Part shown: positions 46,442-56,372 of the stretch, piece after piece | Numbering within the stretch: the first letter of the stretch is position 1 | Layout: each line of letters opens with the position of its first letter | Assembly (NCBI GenBank): GCA_000434015.1 | Contig: HF999505.1 | Span: 31,091 to 95,090, forward strand | Source: Clostridium sp. CAG:571 | Lineage (GTDB): Bacteria; Bacillota; Clostridia; TANB77; CAG-508 | Reading direction: 5' to 3' | DNA length: 64,000 bases | Position numbers and translations under genes: made by a program | The notes under the pieces: model-generated | Seen by the model: the letters and a program-made list of their open reading frames with translations, nothing else | Database searches by the model: none | Told to the model about the DNA's origin: nothing

Positions 46442-48172
46442 ATGAAGTCAAAAAAAGGATTAATAATATTTTTAATAATTTCGTTAATCATATTTATCTT
46501 TATTTGTTATAATGTATTTTCAAAAAAAGATAAATATAATATAAATTTTGAGGAAATAAACCAAAGACAATACTTTTTAGATTTTGATGAAAAATATGGT
46601 GTTATTAATAAAGATGGAGAAGAAATAATAGATACTAATTTTGATATGATACAAATTCCAAATCCATCAAAAGATATTTTTGTTTGCATGAGTAACTATA
46701 ATGCTGAAACAGGAAGTTATGAAACAAAGATATATAATAAAAATAGAGAAGAGTTATTTACAGATTATGAAAAGGTAGAAGCAATATCAAGACAAGAAAG
46801 CTTAGATAATATACCTTATGAAAAAAGTGTTTTAAAATACAAGGAAAATGGAAAATATGGATTAATTAATTTAAGTGGGAAAAAAATTACCAAGCCAATT
46901 TATGATGATATTCAAGCTTTAGAATATAAAGAAGGAATGTTAACTGTTAAGCAAAATGACAAGTTTGGGATTATTAATATAAATGGTGATGAAATAATAA
47001 AGGTTAAGTATGATGGAATACAAGCAGATCAATATTCTTTAAATGAAAATCATAATAAAAAAGCAGGATTTATAGTATCTATAAAAACAAATGATGGATA
47101 TAAGTTTGGATATATAAATTATAAAGGAAAAACTTTATTAGAAACAGAGTACAATGAAATTGCGAGAATCAATTATATAAATGATGATGAAAGTGTATAC
47201 TTAGTAGCATTTAAAAATGGACAAGCAGGGTTATTTAAAAATAAATCAAAAGTTCTAGAAAATGAATATGAAGATATACAGTTTGATAATATTAACAATT
47301 TGTTGATATTACAAAGAAATGGTAAGCAAGGAGTATCAGACTTAGATGGAAAAAAAATTATTCAACTTGAGTATGATAATATAATTATAACAGGAAATAG
47401 TATTAATGCACAAAAAGGAGACGAAGTAACTGTTTTTAATTCAGAAGGTGAAAAATTAAAAAATAGTAATTTTATAAGTGTTCTAGAGACAGATAATAAA
47501 AATTATTTTATAACAATAGATAAAAATGAAAATTATGGAGTAATAGATAAAGATGATAATGTAATAATTGATAATAAATATACTTTTATAGACTACTTAT
47601 TTGACAATTATTTTGTTGCACAAAATGAGCAAAAAATAGGAATTGTTGATGATAAAGGTAAAGAAGTAATCAAATTTGATTATGATGTATTACAAAAAAT
47701 AGAAGGAACAGATTTGATTCAAGGGATAAAAAACGAAAATATTGATTTAATAGATAAAAATATGAAAAAAATATTAACCATGAAGAATGCTCAGATTGAT
47801 ATTAAAGAAAACTATATAAAAATTTATAACTCTGAGGATAGAAAATATTTACAATATGATGGCAAAGAAGTTTCGAATATAAATGTTATAAAAGAGGCAA
47901 AACTATTTGCTAAAAAAAGTAATAATAAATGGGGCTTCGTAGATAAAAACGGGAATATAAAAATTCAATATACATACGATATGGTTACTGAACTAAATGA
48001 GTATGGATATGCAGGAATAAAATTAAACGGAAAATGGGGAGTAATTAATTCAGAAGGAAAAATTATTCAAGAACCAATTTATGATTTACAAGAATTAGAG
48101 CCACAATTCATAGGAAAATATTATAAAGTTGATTTAGGATATGGAGAAAATTTTTATACGAAAGTAAATTAA
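46442..48172 (+). CDS. WG-repeat protein, membrane anchored
   Basis: A 576-aa protein with one N-terminal span (GLIIFLIISLIIFIFICYNVF) and about ten WG/KWG-type repeats, each of the form KYGVINKDGEEIIDTNFD or KWGFVDKNGNIKIQYTYD. Such repeats form beta structures and bind ligands or proteins; the specific role is unknown. ATG 46442 follows AGAAGG. Likely co-transcribed with the CorC-like gene. Confidence 0.82.
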   Translation: MKSKKGLIIFLIISLIIFIFICYNVFSKKDKYNINFEEINQRQYFLDFDEKYGVINKDGEEIIDTNFDMIQIPNPSKDIFVCMSNYNAETGSYETKIYNKNREELFTDYEKVEAISRQESLDNIPYEKSVLKYKENGKYGLINLSGKKITKPIYDDIQALEYKEGMLTVKQNDKFGIININGDEIIKVKYDGIQADQYSLNENHNKKAGFIVSIKTNDGYKFGYINYKGKTLLETEYNEIARINYINDDESVYLVAFKNGQAGLFKNKSKVLENEYEDIQFDNINNLLILQRNGKQGVSDLDGKKIIQLEYDNIIITGNSINAQKGDEVTVFNSEGEKLKNSNFISVLETDNKNYFITIDKNENYGVIDKDDNVIIDNKYTFIDYLFDNYFVAQNEQKIGIVDDKGKEVIKFDYDVLQKIEGTDLIQGIKNENIDLIDKNMKKILTMKNAQIDIKENYIKIYNSEDRKYLQYDGKEVSNINVIKEAKLFAKKSNNKWGFVDKNGNIKIQYTYDMVTELNEYGYAGIKLNGKWGVINSEGKIIQEPIYDLQELEPQFIGKYYKVDLGYGENFYTKVN

Positions 48173-48214
48173 AAATACATTGTAGAAGATATTATAAAGA
48201 AGGGATGAAGTAAA

Positions 48215-49460
48215 GTGTATAGTAAATTAGGAATTAGTGAAGATGTAGTTAACTTATCAAAAAAAGTTGAAATAGAAATAAAACCAATATTTGAAAAAAT
48301 AGATGAAGTATGTGAATATAATTCTTTAAAAGTTTTAGAAGCTTTTCAAAAATATAATATATCAGACATGCATTTTGGAAGTACAACAGGATATGGATAT
48401 GGAGATATAGGAAGAGACACAATAGAAAAAGTATTTGCAAGAGTTTTAGGAACAGAAGATACTATTGTAAGATCTCAATTTATATCAGGAACACATGCGT
48501 TAACTGTAGCATTATTTGCTTTTTTAAGACCAAATGATACATTTTTAAGTATAAGTGGAAAACCATATGACACATTAGATGAAGTGATTGGTATTCAAGA
48601 AAATAAAAGTTCTTTAAAATCATTTGGAGTTAAGTATGAACAAATCGACTTAATAGATAGTGATTTTGATTATGAAGAAATAGAAAAAAGAGTAAAAAAA
48701 GGAAATGTAAAATTAATAGAGATACAACGTTCTAGAGGATATGCTTTAAGAAAGAGTATTAGTTTAGAAAAAATAGAAAAAGTTATTAAATTAATAAAAA
48801 GTGTTAATAATGAAGCAATTATAATGGTTGACAATTGTTATGGTGAATTTGTAGATAAAATAGAACCAACTCATTTAGGAGCAGATGTAATAGTTGGCTC
48901 TTTAATAAAAAATTTAGGAGGAGGAATTGCACCTAATGGAGCATATATTGCAGGAAAAGAAGAATTAGTAAATTTAGCAGCTGAAAGATTAACTGCACCA
49001 GGACTTGGAAAAGAAGTAGGACCTACATTAGGAATAAATAAATCTATTTTGCAAGGTTTGTTTTTGGCACCAAGTGTTGTTGCAAGTAGTTTAAAAACGG
49101 CAGTTTTTGCAAGTAAAATGTTAGAAAATTTAGGCTATAAATTAGACCCTGAGTTTAATGAAAAAAGATCAGATATTGTTCAAACTATAGAGTTTGGAGA
49201 TAAAGAAAAGTTAATAAAATATTGTCAAGGGATACAAATGGGATCACCAATAGATTCAAATTCTATACCAGAACCTTGGGATATGCCAGGATATACAGAT
49301 CAAGTTATTATGGCAGCAGGAGCATTTACTCAACGGTTCATCGATAGAACTTAGTTGTGACGCTCCAATACGTGCACCATATGTCGCTTTTATGCAAGGA
49401 GGATTGACTTATCAATATGGCAAAATTGGTGTAATGAAGGCAATACAAAATATAATTTAG
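48215..49460 (+). CDS. Methionine gamma-lyase family (aluminium resistance protein) PLP enzyme, with +1 shift at CGGT
   Basis: A 414-aa PLP-dependent protein of the family annotated as methionine gamma-lyase or aluminium resistance protein. Features: FGSTTGYGYGDIGRDTIE, FISGTHALTVALFA and GSLIKNLGGGIAPNGAYIAG with the PLP Lys. The frame breaks at caa-CGGT-tca in the C-terminal part; as Gly it gives AAGAFTQGSSIELSCDAPIR, and the frame goes on to 49460 with the expected ending. Triplet reading stops six codons after CGG. Start is GTG 48215 behind AAGAAGG. Confidence 0.9.
49334..49337 (+). other. CGGT +1 frameshift site in the Met-gamma-lyase family gene
   Basis: In-frame CGG (codon 374) followed by T; preceding codon caa, next codon tca. 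Gly restores FTQGSSIELS. Confidence 0.88.
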
Positions 49461-49472
49461 TAGGTGAAAAAT

Positions 49473-50768
49473 TTGAAAGTAGTAATAATTGGTGGAGGAC
49501 CTGCTGGAATGATGAGTGCAATTACAGCAGCTGAAAGAGGAAATAATGTAATCTTATTTGAAAAAATGAAAACTCTAGGAAGAAAACTACTAATTACCGG
49601 AAAAGGAAGATGCAATATAACAAGTAGCATTGATATTAAAGATTTTATACAAAATGTACCTGGAAATGGTAAGTTTTTATATAGTAGTTTTCAAAATTAT
49701 ACTAATAGAGATATTATTGATTTCCTAAATAAACAAGGAGTAAAAGTAAAAGAAGAAAGAGGAAATAGAATGTTTCCTGTAAGTGATAAATCTAAAAGTG
49801 TATTAGATGCTTTTATAAATAAACTAAATGAATTAAAAGTAGATATTAGAGTAAATAGTAGAGTGACTAAAATAGAAGTACAAGATGGAAAGGTAGTAGG
49901 AATAAGATATAATAATAATATATTAGAAAAAGCAGATAAAATAATTATTGCAACAGGAGGTTTAAGTTATCCTGCAACAGGTTCTACAGGTGATGGATAT
50001 AAAATTGTACAAGAATTAGGACATAATATAACAAAAATAAAACCATCATTAGTACCAATAATTGTGGCTGATAAGAATATAGAAACACAGGAAAGTATAA
50101 AAAAATCTAAATATAGAGATTCAATAAATTTATGTAAAGAACTACAAGGGTTAACATTAAAAAATGTTTCAATAAAAATAATAAATAATGACAATAAAAA
50201 GATTATATATGAAGATTTTGGCGAAATGATTTTTACTCATTTTGGAGTTTCTGGTCCAATAATATTAAGTGGTTCTGCACATCTTTTGAGATATAAAAAT
50301 GTTGAAGAATTATTTAATAAAGGAAGTATCAAACTAATTATTGATTTAAAGCCTGCATTAACTTATGAGAAATTAGATTCAAGAGTATTAAGAGATTTTA
50401 ATGCAGAAAAAAATAAATTATTTAGAAATGCACTTGATAATTTATTGCCTAAAAAGCTAATTGAGCCAGTAATAGAGCTTAGTGGTATAAATGAAAATAA
50501 AAGAGTAAATGAAATAACAAAAGAAGAGCGAAAAGAAATTGTAAAAATATTAAAAGAATTTACAATTACATTAAAAGCATTTAGAAGTATAGATGATGCT
50601 ATAATTACAGCAGGCGGAGTTGATATAAAGCAAATAAATCCGAAAACTATGGAATCAAAATTAGTTAAGGGTTTGTTCTTTGCAGGAGAAATTATAGATG
50701 TTGATGCATATACAGGAGGTTTTAATCTTCAAATTGCATATAGTACAGGATATACAGCGGGTTTATAA
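49473..50768 (+). CDS. NAD(P)/FAD-dependent oxidoreductase, HI0933/BaiN family
   Basis: About 431 residues with an N-terminal Rossmann motif (VVIIGGGPAGMMSAITAAERG), the family block KLLITGKGRCNITSS, and the C-terminal GGVDIKQINPKTMESKLVKG and GEIIDVDAYTGGFNLQIAYSTG. A flavoprotein of unclear substrate; one branch acts on bile acid intermediates, but this cannot be assigned. TTG 49473 with AGGTG ahead is preferred; a GTG at 49464 would overlap that site. No in-frame CGG. Confidence 0.88.
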   Translation: MKVVIIGGGPAGMMSAITAAERGNNVILFEKMKTLGRKLLITGKGRCNITSSIDIKDFIQNVPGNGKFLYSSFQNYTNRDIIDFLNKQGVKVKEERGNRMFPVSDKSKSVLDAFINKLNELKVDIRVNSRVTKIEVQDGKVVGIRYNNNILEKADKIIIATGGLSYPATGSTGDGYKIVQELGHNITKIKPSLVPIIVADKNIETQESIKKSKYRDSINLCKELQGLTLKNVSIKIINNDNKKIIYEDFGEMIFTHFGVSGPIILSGSAHLLRYKNVEELFNKGSIKLIIDLKPALTYEKLDSRVLRDFNAEKNKLFRNALDNLLPKKLIEPVIELSGINENKRVNEITKEERKEIVKILKEFTITLKAFRSIDDAIITAGGVDIKQINPKTMESKLVKGLFFAGEIIDVDAYTGGFNLQIAYSTGYTAGL

Positions 50769-50796
50769 AAAGAACGATAATTTAGAGAGGAAATGT

Positions 50797-51432
50797 ATGT
50801 TTAAAACAATAAAAGAAGAACATGTCGAAGCAGAGATTGTAGAAAAAAAATCAAAGTTTATTGCTAATATATTTTATGTTAATACTACAGAAATGGCAGA
50901 AGACATAATAAAAAAAACGAATAAAAAATATTTTGATGCAAGACATAATTGCTATGCGTATTCTATAAAAAATATAAATGAAAATGTAAAAAGATTTAGT
51001 GATGACGGTGAACCAAGTGGAACTGCTGGTGCACCAATTTTAAATATTATAGAAAAAAATGAAATAAATAATATTTTAGTTATAGTGACAAGATATTTTG
51101 GAGGAATATTACTTGGAACTGGTGGATTAGTTAGAGCATATTCTGAAGCAACAATGAGAGCTTTAGAAAGGGTAACATATGCTAATGAAGAATGTGGAAT
51201 GGAAATGTTAATTACCATAAGTTATAGTGATTTTGAAAATTTTAAATATTTTTGTAGGAAAAAAAATATTTCTATTATTAATACAACATATAATAAGTAT
51301 ATAGAATGTACGATAGAGGTTAATAACGAGGAAAAACAAAATATAATAGATAATAATGAAAAAAATAATTTTAATATACTAAATAATAAAGTTATAAAAG
51401 AAAAAAACATCAGAAAAAACATTGAAATATAA
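50797..51432 (+). CDS. IMPACT/YigZ family protein
   Basis: About 211 residues: N-terminal UPF0029 domain (VEKKSKFIANIF, DARHNCYAYSI, RFSDDGEPSGTAGAPIL, IVTRYFGGILLGTGGLVRAYSEA) and a C-terminal DUF1949-type domain. Role is probably in translation control or stress. ATG 50797 follows AGAGGAA. It ends in a basic/Asn tail. Confidence 0.9.
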   Translation: MFKTIKEEHVEAEIVEKKSKFIANIFYVNTTEMAEDIIKKTNKKYFDARHNCYAYSIKNINENVKRFSDDGEPSGTAGAPILNIIEKNEINNILVIVTRYFGGILLGTGGLVRAYSEATMRALERVTYANEECGMEMLITISYSDFENFKYFCRKKNISIINTTYNKYIECTIEVNNEEKQNIIDNNEKNNFNILNNKVIKEKNIRKNIEI

Positions 51433-51458
51433 ACGAAAAAACAGAAAATTAGAAAAAA

Positions 51459-51489
51459 TTTCCAGAAAACTATTGCAAATTTCTGGAAA
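51459..51489. repeat. Inverted repeat upstream of spo0A
   Basis: TTTCCAGAAA (51459-51468) and TTTCTGGAAA (51480-51489), a perfect 10-base inverted repeat with an 11-base spacer and no T-run. It could be an operator or a weak terminator of the IMPACT gene. Confidence 0.5.
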
Positions 51490-51547
51490 ACAGTTTATAA
51501 TTTCAATTGTAAAATATTTACAAATTTATTAACAGGGGGAATTTAGT

Positions 51548-52366
51548 GTGAAAGAGAAAATTACGGTTTTAATTGCTGATGATAATAATGAGTTCGCTAT
51601 GACTTTAGCAAGTTATTTAGAAAATGATGAAGAAATGGAAGTTATAGGTATGGCAAAAAACGGAAACGAAGCATTTGATATGATTGTTAGTACAAGACCT
51701 GACATAGTATTATTAGATGTAATTATGCCACATCTAGATGGACTAGGTGTATTAGAAAAATTAAATGCTATACATATGGATAAACTACCACTTTGCATTA
51801 TGCTTTCAGCAGTAGGACAAGATAAAATTACTCAAAGAGCAATTAATTTAGGAGCTCAATACTATGTTGTAAAACCAATAGATATAAATTTATTAATAAA
51901 AAGAGTAAAAGATTTAAAATATTTCCAACCTTCTCAAAATAAAAATAATTTTATAAATAGAGAAATAAAAGCTCAATATATAGAAATAGATTCAGAAAAT
52001 AAAAAGTCAGAAGAAAATTTAGAAGCACTAGTAACTAATATTATTCATGAAGTAGGAGTACCGGCACATATAAAAGGATATCAATATTTAAGAGAAGCGA
52101 TAATGATGGTTGTAAATGATATTGATGTAATTAATCAAATTACTAAACAATTATATCCAGATATAGCAATAAAATATAAAACAACACCGTCAAGAGTTGA
52201 ACGTGCTATTCGTCATGCAATAGAAGTGGCATGGGGAAGAGGGCAAACAGATACAGTTGAAAATATATTTGGATATACAGTATCAGCAAGTAAAGGAAAG
52301 CCTACAAATTCAGAGTTTATAGCAATGATTGCTGATAAGTTGAGATTAGAATTGAAAAGTGCATAA
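51548..52366 (+). CDS. spo0A: Sporulation master regulator Spo0A
   Basis: A 272-aa response regulator. Receiver domain: VLIADDNNEFAMTLASYL, phospho-Asp in LLDVIMPHLDG near 57, LSAVGQDKIT and YYVVKPIDI. The C-terminal DNA-binding domain is the Spo0A type, VGVPAHIKGYQYLREAI and TPSRVERAIRHAIEVAWGRG. When phosphorylated it starts sporulation. The GTG start at 51548 follows AGGGGGAA. No clear 0A box (TGTCGAA) was spotted upstream. Confidence 0.97.
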   Translation: MKEKITVLIADDNNEFAMTLASYLENDEEMEVIGMAKNGNEAFDMIVSTRPDIVLLDVIMPHLDGLGVLEKLNAIHMDKLPLCIMLSAVGQDKITQRAINLGAQYYVVKPIDINLLIKRVKDLKYFQPSQNKNNFINREIKAQYIEIDSENKKSEENLEALVTNIIHEVGVPAHIKGYQYLREAIMMVVNDIDVINQITKQLYPDIAIKYKTTPSRVERAIRHAIEVAWGRGQTDTVENIFGYTVSASKGKPTNSEFIAMIADKLRLELKSA

Positions 52367-52400
52367 TAATATATACAGAAAAATAAAGAATAAGGTAAAG

Positions 52401-52445
52401 ATTTGTAAAGCAAATTGAATAAGTTTGCTTCACGAATTTTTATCT
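52401..52445 (+). terminator. Terminator after spo0A
   Basis: AAGCAAA / TTTGCTT core with outer ATTTGT / ACGAAT pairing and T-run. Confidence 0.65.
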
Positions 52446-52473
52446 TATTTTTTGGTAAAAATATACTTTTTTA

Positions 52474-52522
52474 TTGACAAAATAAAAAAACGAGAGTATA
52501 CTAATATACTAGAACGGTATAC
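52474..52522 (+). promoter_or_regulatory. Promoter and operator of the TetR gene
   Basis: TTGACA at 52474-52479, 17-base spacer and TATACT at 52497-52502. Overlapping the -10 is an inverted repeat AGTATA-CTAA-TATACT (52495-52510), with a further GGTATAC at 52516-52522. A likely autoregulatory site for the TetR protein. Confidence 0.65.
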
Positions 52523-52537
52523 AAGAGGTGGTAGAAA

Positions 52538-53116
52538 ATGAAAGAAGAGCAAATTATAGAAGCAGCAAGAGATTTATTTTCAACATATGGTTATAAAAGA
52601 GTATCAATGGATGAAATTGCCAAAAGAGCAAATGTAACTAAAAAAACTGTATATTCGTATTTTAAAAGCAAGGAAGAATTATTAAAATATTGTATTAATG
52701 ATGAAATCAAGAAAATGAAAAAAATAGTTGAAGAAACAGAAGATAAAAAGGTTTCATTTTTTAAAAATGTTCATAATGTAATCTTTCGCTTATTAGAATA
52801 TAAATCAGAAAGTAAGTTTTTGAAAAGTATAATTACAGAATCAGAAATTTTTGGAAACAATGTAATAATAGACAATTTAAAACAAATCGATAAGGAAATT
52901 AGAAGTTACATAAGTCGTAGATTACAAGAAGCAATAGACAAAAAATACATTGAAGTAGATGATGTTGAAATTACTGCCTTTTTAATTTACAAAATGTATA
53001 TTGCATTAATGTTTGAATGGTCTGATACCAAAATTGATAAACAAAAGATGGCAGATACAATTATAAAAATATTAAGGGATGGATTAGAAAGAAAGAAGGA
53101 TGTTAAAGATGAATAA
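52538..53116 (+). CDS. TetR-family transcriptional regulator
   Basis: A 192-aa repressor with the TetR helix-turn-helix at ~3-48 (QIIEAARDLFSTYGYKRVSMDEIAKRANVTKKTVYSYF) and a ligand domain. It overlaps the start of the YhgE/Pip gene (ATG within its last codons), so it is co-transcribed and probably controls it. Preceded by a palindromic operator at its -10. Confidence 0.88.
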   Translation: MKEEQIIEAARDLFSTYGYKRVSMDEIAKRANVTKKTVYSYFKSKEELLKYCINDEIKKMKKIVEETEDKKVSFFKNVHNVIFRLLEYKSESKFLKSIITESEIFGNNVIIDNLKQIDKEIRSYISRRLQEAIDKKYIEVDDVEITAFLIYKMYIALMFEWSDTKIDKQKMADTIIKILRDGLERKKDVKDE

Positions 53117-55208
53117 AAGTAAATTTATGAAGACTATTATTTTTATAGTAATTTTATTAATTCCTGTAATTTATAGCTTTTTTTATTTAAAGTCTTATTG
53201 GGATCCATATGGAAATTTACAGGATTTAAAAGTTGCAATTGTTAATTTAGACAAAGGAGAAGATGACCAAAACCAAGGAAATGAACTAGTACAATCACTA
53301 ATAGATTCAGGAACCATAAAAATATGTACAGTAAGCGAAGATGAAGCTCAAGATGGACTAGTAAATGGAAGGTATTATGCTAAAATTACAATTCCAGAAG
53401 ATTTTACAAAATCTTTAAATAATGCTGAAAATGCAGATAGAGAAAAAACTGTAATTACGTATTCTCCAAATAAAAAATCAAATTATCTTGCATATCAAAT
53501 TATAAATAATGTTGTAACTAAAACAGAATTAAGTTTGCAAGCAAAAGTTTCTGAAAAAGTAGTTGCATCGCTAAAAGAAAAATTAGAAGAAGTACCAACA
53601 AAGATGGAAGAAATAAATGATGGTGTTGGTAAAGTTAAAGATGGTGCGGACACACTAAATGGTGGACTAAAAACGCTTGAAGATGGAACTAATACATTAA
53701 AAACAAATTATGATAAATTTGATACAGGTATTACAAGTAGTTATGAAGGTAGCAAATCTTTAGAAAGTGGAATGAATTCTGTAAAAGAAGGTACACAAAG
53801 TTTAGTTAATGGTACGAATGATTTAAGTAGTGCAGTAAGCCAAATACAAGCAGGTACACAAGAACTTTCTTCTAAAACAGGAAATGGTATACAAGCAATA
53901 AATTCAGGGGTTACTAAATTAGCTGAAGGAAGTAATAATTTAGACTCAAGTTTAGGAAAATATGTAACAGGTGTTAATAATTTAAATGAAAAAAATGAAC
54001 AAATAATAGATGGAGTTATAGCAATGGGAAAAAAATCTCCAGAATTATTACAAAATACAGATTTTCAAAAATTATATTATGGTGCAACACAAATTAAACA
54101 AAGTGGAAGTTATGAAACAATAACACAATCTGGAAAACAGATAAAAGCTGGTTCTGAAAGTGTAAAAAGTGGAATGACAAGTTTAAAATCTAGCATGTCT
54201 AGTGTGGAACAGATTGCTACAGGAATACAAAAACTAAATTTAGCAACTAGCCAAGTAAATGAGGGAGTAAAGAAACTAAGTGCAGGTACAAATTCATTAA
54301 ATTTGGGAGTAAGTAAAGTTCAAGAAGGTACAAAAACTTTAAATAATGGACTTCAAACTTTAAGTTCTAGTTCTAAAGATGTAAAACAAGGAATATCAAA
54401 ATTAGCTGAAGGAAGTAAACAAGCATATGATGGTGGTATTACATTAAGTAATGGTGTTAATACATTACAAACTGAAATATCAACAGGTATTGATGATACT
54501 AAAAAAGAACTAACAAAATTAGATGGACTTGATACTTATACAGAAGATCCTATTGAAATTAAAGAAGAAAGTTATGGAGAAGTAGATAAATATGGTATAT
54601 CATTTACACCACTATTTTTATCTATAGGTTTATGGGTAGGAGCTCTTATGTCTTATGTAATATTATATTATGATCAAGAGAAGAGATATAAGTTATTAGG
54701 AAAATTTGCAGATAATAAATTATTACAAATTGCTTTATATTTAGGAATAGCAATAATACAAGGTTTAGTAACAGGAGCTTTGTTAAAATGGGGATTAGGA
54801 TTTAATGTTCAAAACACAGCATTATATTATGCATCTTGTGCTATAATTGCAATAGCTTTTATGAGCGTAATTCAATTTTTAATTATGAACTTTGGTGATA
54901 TAGGTAAATTTATAGCATTGATTGTGTTAGTATTACAATTAGCAGCTTCAGGAGGAACATTCCCAGTAGAAACAATTAATAAAGGATTCCAAGCATTTAC
55001 AAACTTCTTACCAATGACATATGCAATTAGATTATTAAAGGAATCTTTAATTTTAATGGATACAGGATTTGCTAGTAAAAATATATTAGTACTTTCTATA
55101 TTTACAATGGCATCATTGCTAATTACAGTAATTGTTACAATAATAAAAGGAAAAAAAGTAAAAAAGGATAGTATTAAAGAAAATAAAGAGGCAAATGTAA
55201 AAGCATAA
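53109..55208 (+). CDS. YhgE/Pip (phage-infection-protein-like) membrane protein
   Basis: About 699 residues: one N-terminal span, an outside N-terminal domain (LKVAIVNLDKGEDDQNQGNEL), a long Gly/Ser/Thr/Asn coiled-coil region made of repeats like VKDGADTLNGGLKTLEDG, and five or so spans in the ABC-2-type C-terminus. The family includes YhgE and Lactococcus Pip; it resembles exporters linked to ESX/type VII-like secretion. Overlaps the TetR gene by eight bases. Confidence 0.85.
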   Translation: MNKSKFMKTIIFIVILLIPVIYSFFYLKSYWDPYGNLQDLKVAIVNLDKGEDDQNQGNELVQSLIDSGTIKICTVSEDEAQDGLVNGRYYAKITIPEDFTKSLNNAENADREKTVITYSPNKKSNYLAYQIINNVVTKTELSLQAKVSEKVVASLKEKLEEVPTKMEEINDGVGKVKDGADTLNGGLKTLEDGTNTLKTNYDKFDTGITSSYEGSKSLESGMNSVKEGTQSLVNGTNDLSSAVSQIQAGTQELSSKTGNGIQAINSGVTKLAEGSNNLDSSLGKYVTGVNNLNEKNEQIIDGVIAMGKKSPELLQNTDFQKLYYGATQIKQSGSYETITQSGKQIKAGSESVKSGMTSLKSSMSSVEQIATGIQKLNLATSQVNEGVKKLSAGTNSLNLGVSKVQEGTKTLNNGLQTLSSSSKDVKQGISKLAEGSKQAYDGGITLSNGVNTLQTEISTGIDDTKKELTKLDGLDTYTEDPIEIKEESYGEVDKYGISFTPLFLSIGLWVGALMSYVILYYDQEKRYKLLGKFADNKLLQIALYLGIAIIQGLVTGALLKWGLGFNVQNTALYYASCAIIAIAFMSVIQFLIMNFGDIGKFIALIVLVLQLAASGGTFPVETINKGFQAFTNFLPMTYAIRLLKESLILMDTGFASKNILVLSIFTMASLLITVIVTIIKGKKVKKDSIKENKEANVKA

Positions 55209-55220
55209 TGTAAAAAAATA

Positions 55221-55260
55221 AAAAAGATTATTAAAATAATATTTTAATAATCTTTTTTTA
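55221..55260 (+). terminator. Terminator after the YhgE/Pip gene
   Basis: AAAAAGATTATTAAAAT / ATTTTAATAATCTTTTT stem with T-run. Confidence 0.85.
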
Positions 55261-55449
55261 TTTAAGAGGATAACAGTGGATTAATTATGAAATTTTTGTA
55301 TAATATAAAATATAAAATTAAATTTATACATTATAATATATAAATAGTAAATTAATTGATTGTAAAATAAATGATAAATTTATAGTAGACAATAATGTAG
55401 AAAAATGTTAGAATATAATATAGTAATAAATGTAGGAGGAGATGTTTTT

Positions 55450-55854
55450 ATGATTTGTAATAATTGCAATACAAATAATAATGACGGTGCAAAATATTGT
55501 GTAAGTTGTGGGAAAGAATTAGAACCACAAGTTGTAGTTCAAAACCAACAAAATATGGGAAATAATATTGAAAGTCCAAAGTACAATGCTACTAGCTCAA
55601 TTATAGCAATAATAGTTTCAGTTCTTTGTTGTACAGGATTGATTGGTATTGTTTTTGCAATATTGTCATTAGTAGAAGGTTCAAAAGTAAAGAATTTTGT
55701 ACAACAAGGAAATTTGCAAGCAGCAAATGCTAGTTTAGAACAAGCAAAAAAATGGAATAAAATTTCTTGGATAATAATAGCAGTTTTTGGTGTAATCAGT
55801 TTATTATTGATAATAGTAAATGTAATAATTGCAGTAATTAGTAATATAGATTAA
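55450..55854 (+). CDS. Zinc-ribbon membrane protein (DUF4190-like), copy 1
   Basis: 134 residues: an N-terminal zinc ribbon (CNNCNTNNNDGAKYCVSCG), a Gln/Asn linker, then two spans around a KNFVQQGNLQAANASLEQAKKWNKIS loop. The domain order matches small zinc-ribbon DUF4190-type membrane proteins. ATG 55450 follows AGGAGGA. A paralogue follows directly. Confidence 0.72.
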   Translation: MICNNCNTNNNDGAKYCVSCGKELEPQVVVQNQQNMGNNIESPKYNATSSIIAIIVSVLCCTGLIGIVFAILSLVEGSKVKNFVQQGNLQAANASLEQAKKWNKISWIIIAVFGVISLLLIIVNVIIAVISNID

Positions 55855-55880
55855 TAAAAAATTAAAGGGGTTAAATAAAT

Positions 55881-56363
55881 ATGATTTGTAATAAATGTTA
55901 TTATAATAATGATGATAATTCTATGTTTTGTATAAAATGTGGAGAAAAACTTAAAGATACATCTACAAATGTTGTAAATAATAATCAACAAGCAACTCAA
56001 AACGTGACATCACAAAATAATAATCAACAACCAGTTCAAAATGTATCAGCACAAAATAATATGGGAAATGTACCTAAATATAATTCTGCAAGTGCAATCG
56101 TTGCATTAATTGCTTCTTTTTTGTGTTGTACTAATGTTATTGGTATAGTTTTTGCAGTACTATCATTAATTGAAGGTTCAAAAGTAAGTCAATTTGTTCA
56201 ATTTGGTGATATGATTTCTGCTAACAATAGTTTAGTTCAAGCAAAAAAATGGGTTAAATATGCATGGATTGCAACTGGTGTTGTAGCGGTTTTAGCTGTA
56301 ATATTTTATATTGTATATTTTGTATTTATTTTAGGAATTACTATTTTTTCAAATAATTATTAA
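55881..56363 (+). CDS. Zinc-ribbon membrane protein (DUF4190-like), copy 2
   Basis: 160 residues, a tandem paralogue of the gene upstream: zinc ribbon CNKCYYNNDDNSMFCIKCG, Asn/Gln linker with a repeated QQ-VQNVSAQNN-like segment, and two spans around VSQFVQFGDMISANNSLVQAKKW. ATG follows AGGGG. Function unknown. Confidence 0.72.
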   Translation: MICNKCYYNNDDNSMFCIKCGEKLKDTSTNVVNNNQQATQNVTSQNNNQQPVQNVSAQNNMGNVPKYNSASAIVALIASFLCCTNVIGIVFAVLSLIEGSKVSQFVQFGDMISANNSLVQAKKWVKYAWIATGVVAVLAVIFYIVYFVFILGITIFSNNY

Positions 56364-56372
56364 AAGTGATGT

